Shown here: positions 56,607-64,000 of the stretch, one piece after another
Layout of the letters: each line of letters starts with the position of its first letter
Numbering within the stretch: position 1 is the first letter of the stretch
The notes under the pieces: generated by a model
Databases searched by the model: none
What the model was told of the DNA's origin: nothing
What the model saw: the letters and a program-made list of their open reading frames with translations, nothing else
Assembly (NCBI GenBank): GCA_030704225.1
Contig: CP131915.1
Location: 4,278,001-4,342,000, forward strand
Source: Kosakonia sp. H02
Lineage (GTDB): Bacteria; Pseudomonadota; Gammaproteobacteria; Enterobacterales; Enterobacteriaceae
Direction of reading: 5' to 3'
DNA length: 64,000 nucleotides
Program-made: the position numbers and the translations under genes

Positions 56607-59161
56607 TCCGCACCTCCACTGTTTTTCCCAACTGGAGTACTGGCTTTAACGTTACCGAATTCAATATTTAGCGATGAGGGAAATGACGTATTTATCAGAG
56701 CTGTTTTGCCATTATTATCCGTCACGCCCTGCAATACTTCACCTTCTGCTGTTGTTATCCGATAAGGCGTTGACGGCTGTGGTTTTCCTGCCTCATCGGT
56801 CAGGATAAATCCGCCCCCAAACCCAGATGGCATTTCAACAGGCGCTATATCCAGACTGGCTGCGCCCAGCTTTTGCACATTGGTACCTTTCAGCAGGATA
56901 TTTCCCGGACAACCCAGTTCGATATTCCCCCCGCTCAGTTTGATCCAGGCTCCGCCACAGGTGAGGACGAGTTCCTGGCTGGCAGAGACAGTTACTTTTC
57001 CTTCAGCGCTTTGAATATTAATGTCTTTTTGAGCGCTGACTGATAAAGCGTCACTCTGCGCCTGCACAGTCATTAGACCTTTTGCCGCCACCATTTGCAT
57101 ACCCTGGCCATTCGCAAGCAAGCTAACAGACCCGCCTGCCGCAACGGTGAACGACTGACCCGTGCTGATATCAGTGTTATCTCCCGACATAATTCCTACA
57201 CTTTCACTTCCCGAGGCGATACGCAGTGCCCTGGCACTGACCATGCCAATCCCCTCAGGCGCATGCAATAACATTCCCGGCGCGGTGAGATCGCTCAACG
57301 AGGCGCTTAACCGCTGTTGACTAAGCACATCGCCTTCGGTTGTTTTCGCTGAGATTGCTGCCTTTGCCATACTTCTGGCCAACGTTAACGCCTGCTCAAG
57401 TTGCCGGATGGCATCACCCATCTCAATCATCTGCTCTTTTGCATCAGGTTGAAGATCAGCACTAATAAAGACGCCTTTACCACCGCGGATACTTATCCAG
57501 TCATCCGTTCTCAGCTCAGCCCCTTCGCCCCGCAATTTTCTTGCGGCATCGACATTGTGGCCTAAATTCAACTGCGTCTTGCCGCCATACTCCGTGCTGA
57601 GCTTGATATGCTCTTCGCCACGTTTGTCTTCCATCCGCAGTTTGTTCAGCCCTGCGGTTCTTATCACGTTCCGGGTGCTGTTCTTTTCCGTCACATGATC
57701 AACATGACGTGAGTCATGCAGGGCATGGGCTATATAGGGCCGGTCCGGGTCACCTTCGTGGAAGGCAATCGCCACTTCGGTACCCTGGATAAGCGGAAAG
57801 TGAAAACCGTAGGCATCTCCGCCGTAGGGTTTGGCCAGACGCACTGGCATGCTCTCCTGGCCCTGGCTTTTTTCATCTGTATCCGCATCAAATTTCACCC
57901 GGTAATGCCCGGCGTCGTCCTGCCAGGCGTAGATTTCCGCCTCTTTCGCGCTGGTCACGCGGGCCATCATCGTGCCGGTCACTTTCGGGCGGGGAAGCAG
58001 GGGCGGACGCCAGCAGAGCCTTTCATAGTACGGTACGCCAGTGAACCTCACCTGTAGCGATACTTCCCGGCTGCCGGTGAAATTGAGCTTCGTCAGCAAG
58101 ATCTGCTCCCGGAACGAGGCCGGTAACGTCGGAGGAAACGTGTCGGTGATAGTCAGCACCTGCGCCGGAAAGAGAGTGGAATCCGTGCTTTTCCCGGTCA
58201 CGGTTGTCTGGTTCGCCAGAAAGCGTTCGTGATCAAGGCGGGCATAAAAGTTGGCTGTTTCAGAGCCCGGATCCCATTTATCACCCAGTTGCGTATGACG
58301 AGGAAAGTAGTGATACACCTCACCGTAATTTATGTCGTCACCCTCGCCGTACGTCATGTCCGCCGGTGCGGAATGCAACAGATATTGTGCTTCGCGGTGG
58401 TTGTAGTCTTTGGTGGTGACGTTAGCCTCTACCACGTTATGCTCCACACCCAGACCCCAGACTGAATCCGCCCCGCTGTCACTCATACCGGACGGGCTGT
58501 TAATCATCAGTTTTTTGTCAAATAACAGCGCCGACTGGTTGTCCCCGAAGTGGATCACTTCGGTCTGCGTATCCGGTTGCAGGGTGAAGAAGTAAAAAAT
58601 CCCCACTTCAGCGAGCAGACGCTGAATGAACGCCAGATCGCTTTCCTGGTACTGGTTAATCTGTTCCCGTTTCGGGTAGACCTTTTGAAGGCTGAATTCA
58701 GACTCCCAGCCTTTAAGTCCGTGCTCCGTCAGGATCTGCGCCACCACATCCGGCACGGATTTGTTCACGAAAAAACGGTGAGAGCGGTACTGGCGTTGCA
58801 GCAGCGCCAGAAAAGGCTGTAGCACGATTTCATAGGTCACCTGATCGCGGGAGCCGCTAAGGCGACGAAATGCGGTGACCGTACCATGAACCGTTTTCAT
58901 GGTGGCCGACGGCTGAAGCGCGCCCGCCAGAGTATCCGGCAGGGTTCGCATGGTAAAGGTGGCGCCTTTGCGCAAAACCTGCCGGGGCTGAATATCGGGG
59001 TCAGAGCTGGTAAAGCGAATGGTGTAGTGGTAAAGCTCGCTCAGACCCTCATGGCCTTTAAAATCTTCCACATCGGCAACCACCCCACTGTCGGCAACCG
59101 TCAGGGTGTAGCGATTCAGAACGCCGGTAAGGGCATTTTTAAGCGTATCTGTCAGACTCAT
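56603..59161 (-). CDS. vgrG: T6SS spike protein VgrG (TssI) with C-terminal extension
   Basis: 852 residues. gp27-like N-terminal domain (about 25-330), gp5-like OB fold (about 420-490), then the DUF2345 beta-prism region with repeated hydrophobic/Gly patterns to about residue 770. The last 75 residues (FILTDEAGKPQPSTPYRITTAEG...) look like a transthyretin-type domain, which in enteroaggregative E. coli VgrG binds Tle1. This matches the tle1 gene directly downstream. It overlaps clpV by 4 bp. Base composition drops toward A/T in the 3' end, joining smoothly with tle1. Confidence 0.95.
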   Translation of the reverse strand: MSLTDTLKNALTGVLNRYTLTVADSGVVADVEDFKGHEGLSELYHYTIRFTSSDPDIQPRQVLRKGATFTMRTLPDTLAGALQPSATMKTVHGTVTAFRRLSGSRDQVTYEIVLQPFLALLQRQYRSHRFFVNKSVPDVVAQILTEHGLKGWESEFSLQKVYPKREQINQYQESDLAFIQRLLAEVGIFYFFTLQPDTQTEVIHFGDNQSALLFDKKLMINSPSGMSDSGADSVWGLGVEHNVVEANVTTKDYNHREAQYLLHSAPADMTYGEGDDINYGEVYHYFPRHTQLGDKWDPGSETANFYARLDHERFLANQTTVTGKSTDSTLFPAQVLTITDTFPPTLPASFREQILLTKLNFTGSREVSLQVRFTGVPYYERLCWRPPLLPRPKVTGTMMARVTSAKEAEIYAWQDDAGHYRVKFDADTDEKSQGQESMPVRLAKPYGGDAYGFHFPLIQGTEVAIAFHEGDPDRPYIAHALHDSRHVDHVTEKNSTRNVIRTAGLNKLRMEDKRGEEHIKLSTEYGGKTQLNLGHNVDAARKLRGEGAELRTDDWISIRGGKGVFISADLQPDAKEQMIEMGDAIRQLEQALTLARSMAKAAISAKTTEGDVLSQQRLSASLSDLTAPGMLLHAPEGIGMVSARALRIASGSESVGIMSGDNTDISTGQSFTVAAGGSVSLLANGQGMQMVAAKGLMTVQAQSDALSVSAQKDINIQSAEGKVTVSASQELVLTCGGAWIKLSGGNIELGCPGNILLKGTNVQKLGAASLDIAPVEMPSGFGGGFILTDEAGKPQPSTPYRITTAEGEVLQGVTDNNGKTALINTSFPSSLNIEFGNVKASTPVGKNSGGAE

Positions 59162-61857
59162 GCGGTGGCACCTTCTGTCGTCAGCGCCATGACAATGCCA
59201 TCCTCTTCTTGCCAGCTCAGATGCAAGTAGTCCGGGCGCGTTTTTGCGGCCAGATGTGTCAGCAGCTGCTGGCTCAGTACCGGCAGTATTTGCTGGTTAA
59301 GCAGACTGTCGATATTGCGTGCCCCGGTGTCCGGCAACAGGCAGGCGACGGTGAGCGCACCATACAGACTTTCATCAATGATGGTGCGGATGCCGTAGTG
59401 GTTAGCCAGACGCTGTGCCACTTTATCCAGCTTCATGGCCACAATGGTGCGCATAGCCGGTTCGCTTAACGGCCGGTAAATGATGGTCTGAAAGCGTGCC
59501 AGCAGTGCGGGCTGGAAGTGATCACGCAGCAGCGGGCGCAGGTGTTCCTGCAAATCTGTATCCGTGGCTTCCGGCTGCGCTTGCAGCAGATCCATCATCG
59601 GGTCACTACCGAGATTAGAGGTCATCAGGATCACGGTGTTACGGAAGTCGATTTCACGCCCTTCGCCGTCGCGCATAAAGCCGCGATCGAAGATCTGGTA
59701 GAACAGGTTCATTACATCGCGGTGGGCCTTCTCCACCTCATCAAGCAGTACCACGCTGTAAGGACGCTTACGTACCGCTTCAGTGAGAATACCGCCCTGC
59801 CCGTAACCCACATATCCCGGTGGTGAGCCCTTAAGTTGCGAAACGGTATGTGGCTCCTGATACTCTGTCAGATTAATGGTGATGAGAGACTTCTCGCCGC
59901 CGTACAGGGCATCGGCCAGAGCGAGTGCAGTTTCCGTTTTGCCGGTCCCGCTGGGCCCGGTCAGCAGAAAAACCCCCTGCGGCGCGTTGTCTGCCGTCAG
60001 GCCCGTTTTTGATGCCCGCAGGCGCTGCGCAATGGCGCTAAGCGCCGCATCCTGGCCCACCACCCGCTTGCCCAGCCCGCTTTCCAGGGTAAGCAGCCCG
60101 GTCTGCTCATCTTTCATTAATGAAGAGAGAGGCACACCGGTCCAGTCGGCAATCACTTCCGCCACGGTGTGGGTATCCACATCCGGCCGGATAAGCGCAC
60201 CGTCCTGTTGCAGAACATCCAGCTCTTGTTGCAGGGCGTGAAGGTCAGCCTGGCGACGATTATCCTGGCGGCAGTCCATCAACTGCCGGATAAGCTGCAT
60301 CTCCACCCGTGCCCGGCCTTCCTGCCTCTCCAGTTCAGCCTGAAGTTCCCCGCGCAGGGTTTCAATCGTATTCAGACGTTCGTTATGCTGGCTGGTACCG
60401 ATCGCCGTGTCTTCACCCAGCGCCTGCGCTTCCATGCCGAGGGCCGTCAGCTGTGCTTTCAGGCGGGTGATGGCTTCCGGTACGGTATCAAGGTTCATAC
60501 GTACCCGGGCGCTGGCTGTATCAAGCAAATCCACCGCCTTGTCCGGTAACTGGCGGCCGGTCAGGTAACGGCGGGAAAGTGAGACAGCGGCTTTCACTGC
60601 CTCGTCAGTGATATGCACACCGTGATGTTGCGCATAGCGGGATTTCAGCCCCCGGAGCATCAGGCAGGCGGTATCGTCGTCCGGTTCGTCCACTGACACC
60701 CGCTGAAAACGGCGCTCCAGCGCAGCATCGCGCTCGAAGTATTGTTTGTATTCGCTCCAGGTGGTGGCGGCGATGGTACGCAGTTCGCCCCGCGCCAGGG
60801 CGGGTTTAAGCAGGTTCGCCGCATCTGCGCCGCCTGCCTGGTTGCCCGCACCGATGATGGTGTGCGCCTCGTCGATAAACAGCAGAACCGGCGTGGGGGA
60901 TTGCTGGACGGCATCGATGACGTTTTTCAGACGCTGTTCAAACTCACCTTTCACCCCTGCGCCCGCCTGTAGCAGGCCGAGATCAAGGGTGCGCAGGCTG
61001 ACCGGCTTCAGGCTTTCCGGTACGTTACCTTCATGAATGCGCAGGGCCAGACCTTCAACCAGTGCGGTTTTGCCAACACCCGGCTCGCCGACCAGAATCG
61101 GGTTGTTTTTACGACGTCTTGAAAGAATATCCACCATCTGGCGGATTTCGTTATCGCGGCCAAAGACCGGATCGATGCGACCTTCGCGTGCTTTAGCGGT
61201 GACATCCTGGGTGAATTTGTCGAGCGCATTCTGTAACGCCGGGTTGAATGCCCCTTCTTTAACATCTGCGCACGCCGGGCGATCAATCAAATCCACGTCA
61301 CTGCTGTAACGCTGCGCCAGTTCAGCGTCCAGCTGCACTTCGGGCCGTTCGTCAGACTGCGCATCAAGCAACGGACGCAGACGCGCCAGCTGGCTTTGCC
61401 CCAGTGTTAATAATGGCCACAGGGCGTCACAGCGTGCGAGTTTTGGCTTATCAACCAGCGCCATCAGCAGATGGACGCTTCTGATCTGTTCTTCACCGGC
61501 AAGCGATGCCATCAGCCAGGCTTCCTGCATCAGCGCCTGAATATTGTCAGACAGCTGCGGGCGGCTGCGCACCGAGCGCGGCAGTGAATTCAGCCAGCCG
61601 AGCATCTCCTGCCACAGCGAATCCATATCCCATTCATAACGGCGCGACAGCACCGTCAAATCACCTTGTCCCTGCTCCAGCAACTTCAGCAGCCAGTGCT
61701 CAGGCAGAATTTCCGCATGTGCCCGGGTCTGACACAGGGAAGCCGCTCCTTCCATGGCACGGGCACAATAAGGGTTGAGACGACGCAGGAGGACTGCCGG
61801 GTTTTCCATCTTCTTTAAACTCGCTGTCAGGAGACCATCAGGCACGCTACCGCCCAT
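59158..61857 (-). CDS. clpV: T6SS sheath-recycling ATPase ClpV (TssH)
   Basis: 899 residues from ATG 61857, chosen because AAGGA lies 6 bp before it; an internal ATG at 61809 (MENPAVLLRRLNPYC) gives 883 residues and also fits the family start, while the frame up to 61977 is rejected. Hexameric AAA+ unfoldase that disassembles contracted TssB/TssC sheaths. N-domain, Walker A1 GEPGVGKT near 256 with GYVGYGQGG-type pore loop later, Walker B FIDEAH, Walker A2 GPSGTGKT near 633 and LLDEVEKAH. Last codons overlap vgrG. Confidence 0.95.
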   Translation of the reverse strand: MGGSVPDGLLTASLKKMENPAVLLRRLNPYCARAMEGAASLCQTRAHAEILPEHWLLKLLEQGQGDLTVLSRRYEWDMDSLWQEMLGWLNSLPRSVRSRPQLSDNIQALMQEAWLMASLAGEEQIRSVHLLMALVDKPKLARCDALWPLLTLGQSQLARLRPLLDAQSDERPEVQLDAELAQRYSSDVDLIDRPACADVKEGAFNPALQNALDKFTQDVTAKAREGRIDPVFGRDNEIRQMVDILSRRRKNNPILVGEPGVGKTALVEGLALRIHEGNVPESLKPVSLRTLDLGLLQAGAGVKGEFEQRLKNVIDAVQQSPTPVLLFIDEAHTIIGAGNQAGGADAANLLKPALARGELRTIAATTWSEYKQYFERDAALERRFQRVSVDEPDDDTACLMLRGLKSRYAQHHGVHITDEAVKAAVSLSRRYLTGRQLPDKAVDLLDTASARVRMNLDTVPEAITRLKAQLTALGMEAQALGEDTAIGTSQHNERLNTIETLRGELQAELERQEGRARVEMQLIRQLMDCRQDNRRQADLHALQQELDVLQQDGALIRPDVDTHTVAEVIADWTGVPLSSLMKDEQTGLLTLESGLGKRVVGQDAALSAIAQRLRASKTGLTADNAPQGVFLLTGPSGTGKTETALALADALYGGEKSLITINLTEYQEPHTVSQLKGSPPGYVGYGQGGILTEAVRKRPYSVVLLDEVEKAHRDVMNLFYQIFDRGFMRDGEGREIDFRNTVILMTSNLGSDPMMDLLQAQPEATDTDLQEHLRPLLRDHFQPALLARFQTIIYRPLSEPAMRTIVAMKLDKVAQRLANHYGIRTIIDESLYGALTVACLLPDTGARNIDSLLNQQILPVLSQQLLTHLAAKTRPDYLHLSWQEEDGIVMALTTEGATA

Positions 61858-61954
61858 CGCTATTCCTTGTGGTAAGGAGCCAAAGCGCATCAGGTCAGAT
61901 TTCTCGGTTGTATGAGGTTTTTCTGAACACCCGCATGGCAGGCGCTCAGAAAAC

Positions 61955-61976
61955 TGCGGACAGGGCCCTGTCCGCA
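61955..61976. repeat. 22-bp perfect palindrome after hcp
   Basis: Each arm is TGCGGACAGGG, giving a perfect palindrome between the hcp stop (61983) and clpV. On the hcp message it makes a stable hairpin followed by GTTTTCTG. It may reduce read-through to clpV or stabilise the abundant hcp message. Confidence 0.7.
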
Positions 61977-61982
61977 TCAGGT

Positions 61983-62474
61983 TTACGCCGTGGCGCGTTC
62001 GTTCCAGGAATCGGAATGAATGATGTTGCCGTCTTTGTAGGTCCAGGTGATTTTTTCGTAGCGCAGTTCGATCTGCTCGAGGTGGTTATGTTTCTCGTAA
62101 GAAGGATCTTTGATGTCATGCATTACAGGATGCACTTTCACCACTTTCACGTTTTCAAGCCTGGTGTTGAAGTATTCCACCTCCTGACCTGCGTCATTGA
62201 TTTTGTACCACTTGAATTCCGCTGACTTCAGGGTCTGGCCGGTCGTCACCGCCTTGTACAGGTACGGGCTGGAGGAATCGATTTCCTTGGTGAAAAGGAA
62301 TGGTGTGTGGATACGCGTGCCGGTCAGCTTGCCGGTGTTGTTATCGGTCGGGATGTACAGATTGTGTTTCTGTGCCACCACTTCGATGCTGCCTTCACGA
62401 TCCTGAACATCCACGGACCCTTTGATGTCCGCGCCGCCGTCGTCTTTCAGCCAAAGATAAACAGGAATTGCCAT
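61983..62474 (-). CDS. hcp: T6SS tube protein Hcp (TssD)
   Basis: 163 residues from ATG 62474 (MAIPVYLWLKDDGGADIKG), the usual Hcp length; the start at 62489 would add five residues and lie inside the upstream gene's end. Hexameric rings stack into the tube that carries VgrG. A good site (GGAGAGTAATTCC) precedes the ATG. It begins 4 bp after the OmpA-like gene. Confidence 0.96.
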   Translation of the reverse strand: MAIPVYLWLKDDGGADIKGSVDVQDREGSIEVVAQKHNLYIPTDNNTGKLTGTRIHTPFLFTKEIDSSSPYLYKAVTTGQTLKSAEFKWYKINDAGQEVEYFNTRLENVKVVKVHPVMHDIKDPSYEKHNHLEQIELRYEKITWTYKDGNIIHSDSWNERATA

Positions 62475-62478
62475 GGAA

Positions 62479-64000
62479 TTACTCTCCATTTAATTGTGAT
62501 GCGTCATCTTCCTGCGATGACGCCGGGATTTCGCCAGGTAGTGGACAGGCATACGCCTGCGGTACCAGGCTGATTTCGACACGGCGGTTAAGCACGCGGC
62601 CTTCCGGCGTGTCATTGGTTGCGATCGGGCGGCTTTCGCCATAGCCCTGCACCGCAAAACAGCTTTCCGGCACGTCGCCGGTGTCACGCATCCAGTCACG
62701 CACCGCTTCGGCGCGCTTAAGTGAAAGCAACTGGTTCAGCTTCGGGTTGCCGGTGTTATCGGTGTGTCCGGACACGAGTACCAGCCAGCCCGGTTTCGCT
62801 TTGATGCCCACCAGTGAATTGACCAGCATCCTGGTGGAGCCGGTTTTGAGCACGGACTGACCAGAATCGAACAGCGACATACTGTCGAGACGCACCGTCT
62901 TCGGCTCCTGAACGACACGCTTACTCACCGGGCGTGAAGGGGATGGCGGTGCCCAGTCGCTGAGGACAGCGTCGACCGGTGCAGCCAACCGCTGCCCCTG
63001 ATACAGCCCCAGCCCGTAGCGCATAGGCGTCCCGCGACGCAGCCAGTCATCCAGCAGGCGCCGGTCAGCGTTCAGACGTTGTTGTGCCTGTGTTTTGGAC
63101 GCGGGCGGGTGCCCATCCTGGCGGTGGTAGAGCGCCAGATGATCACCGACACTGCGAACCAGGCGCTGGTTATTAATAAAGGAGGCCAGCATCGCCAGCA
63201 GCAGAAAAAGCCCCGCTATCAGCCCGGCCTGACGCCAGCGCTGCATACTGCGGCTGAGCCCCCGGCGGCGCGACAGCCCCACCAGCAACATATCCGGCAG
63301 TGGAAGTACGTCCTGACACGCCGCGGCTGATGGCGGTAGTGCGGTGAGGCTGGCGATATGCTGCTGCCAGAGGTTGTCTTCGTGCGCCGCCACCGGCGTC
63401 AGGCAAAGCGCCACGCCAACGGGGCGCAGGCCCGGCAGATCCCCCTGGCGGGTGTTCATCGCTGAACTCACGGAGCGGTCGTACCAGCTCAGCACACCGT
63501 CCAGCCAGAAGGCTTCACTGAGACGGGAGAGACGCACTTGCGCCGGGCTCTCCCGCAGCCAGTCAGTCACGGGGAGGGCTCCCTGGCCGGGAAGCTGAAC
63601 CCGGACACCCGGCAAGTCAGGCATCACGGTAAACCATCGCGCAGGGGGGACATTCTCAGACGTGTCAATCTGTGAAGGAGCAGAGACCATCACGGCAGCC
63701 AGCAGCGGCGGCAGGCCGTTCAGCCAGGGACGACACAGCACAATTGCCCGCTGCCAGGTACGCAGCACCTGTCCGAAAGACTCGTCCGACGTATGCTGCT
63801 CAGGAAGAAGCGCAAGCATGACGGTCATCTGGGGTAACAGCGCCGGACGCAGGGTCGCCAGTTGTTCAGCCAGTAACGGAAGCTGCTCCGGGTTCTTTAC
63901 CTGTAAATACCAGCCCTGACGGCTTTCCCGGAACGGCTGGCCGGGGACGAACCATGATGCGGCGTCACCGGCCATGAGCAGCACGCTCCCCGCAAAATCT
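62479..64000 (-). CDS. T6SS-associated OmpA-family protein, 5' end outside window
   Basis: 506 residues are visible and the frame is open through the window edge. About residues 1-240 form a variable cytoplasmic region, followed by one membrane segment (AGLIAGLFLLLAMLASF) and a periplasmic linker. The C-terminal OmpA/peptidoglycan-binding domain has VSGHTDNTGNPKLNQLLSLKRA and GYGESRPIATNDTPEGR..NRRVEI. It probably anchors the secretion apparatus to the cell wall. There is no DotU/TssL domain in the visible part, so I do not call it TssL. First of the order OmpA-like, hcp, clpV, vgrG, tle1. Confidence 0.85.
   Translation of the reverse strand, partial: DFAGSVLLMAGDAASWFVPGQPFRESRQGWYLQVKNPEQLPLLAEQLATLRPALLPQMTVMLALLPEQHTSDESFGQVLRTWQRAIVLCRPWLNGLPPLLAAVMVSAPSQIDTSENVPPARWFTVMPDLPGVRVQLPGQGALPVTDWLRESPAQVRLSRLSEAFWLDGVLSWYDRSVSSAMNTRQGDLPGLRPVGVALCLTPVAAHEDNLWQQHIASLTALPPSAAACQDVLPLPDMLLVGLSRRRGLSRSMQRWRQAGLIAGLFLLLAMLASFINNQRLVRSVGDHLALYHRQDGHPPASKTQAQQRLNADRRLLDDWLRRGTPMRYGLGLYQGQRLAAPVDAVLSDWAPPSPSRPVSKRVVQEPKTVRLDSMSLFDSGQSVLKTGSTRMLVNSLVGIKAKPGWLVLVSGHTDNTGNPKLNQLLSLKRAEAVRDWMRDTGDVPESCFAVQGYGESRPIATNDTPEGRVLNRRVEISLVPQAYACPLPGEIPASSQEDDASQLNGE

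Overview
The window is chromosomal DNA of a gammaproteobacterium of the family Enterobacteriaceae. Protein lengths, gene order and regulatory sequences closely follow Escherichia coli. The ERIC element, the operons with no E. coli counterpart at the same place and the type VI secretion genes point to an Enterobacter/Kosakonia/Klebsiella-like organism; the genus cannot be fixed from the sequence alone.

Segment A (1 to about 28636) is the E. coli '90 minute' region: purH (5' end outside the window) and purD; the minus-strand run nudC, hemE, nfi, yjaG, hupA, yjaH; rsd; the thiamine operon thiCEFSGH behind a TPP riboswitch that carries an ERIC element in its P3 arm; an accessory island (a diguanylate cyclase and an orphan PTS EIIB/EIIA pair) between thiH and rpoC; then rpoC, rpoB, rplL, rplJ, rplA, rplK, nusG, secE and the 3' quarter of tufB.

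Segment B (about 28637 to 54784) is the E. coli '73 minute' region. It starts in an rRNA-operon promoter (P1 and half of P2), then has yrdA; the dprA-smg-yrdD-tsaC-aroE-yrdB run; def-fmt-rsmB-trkA; mscL, arfA, zntR, yhdN; the alpha, spc and S10 ribosomal protein operons; a short prepilin peptidase; and bfr/bfd. It ends in the last 15 codons of tufA. Segment C (54785 to 64000) is part of a type VI secretion cluster: an OmpA-like protein, hcp, clpV, vgrG and a Tle1-type phospholipase effector.

The borders A/B and B/C are abrupt. Each cuts an EF-Tu gene, and one also cuts an rRNA promoter. Both EF-Tu genes are broken and neither the rRNA operon, the tRNAs normally upstream of tufB, nor fusA-rpsG-rpsL is present. 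Because rrn and tuf are multicopy repeats and EF-Tu is essential, the simplest reading is that these are contig joins in an assembly; a true rearrangement is the alternative.

Most of the window is core machinery: purines, haem, thiamine, RNA polymerase, ribosome, protein export, and start-methionine formylation and deformylation. The accessory content is the cyclase/PTS island, the ERIC insertion and the T6SS cluster. I found no CRISPR array, insertion sequence, complete rRNA or tRNA gene.
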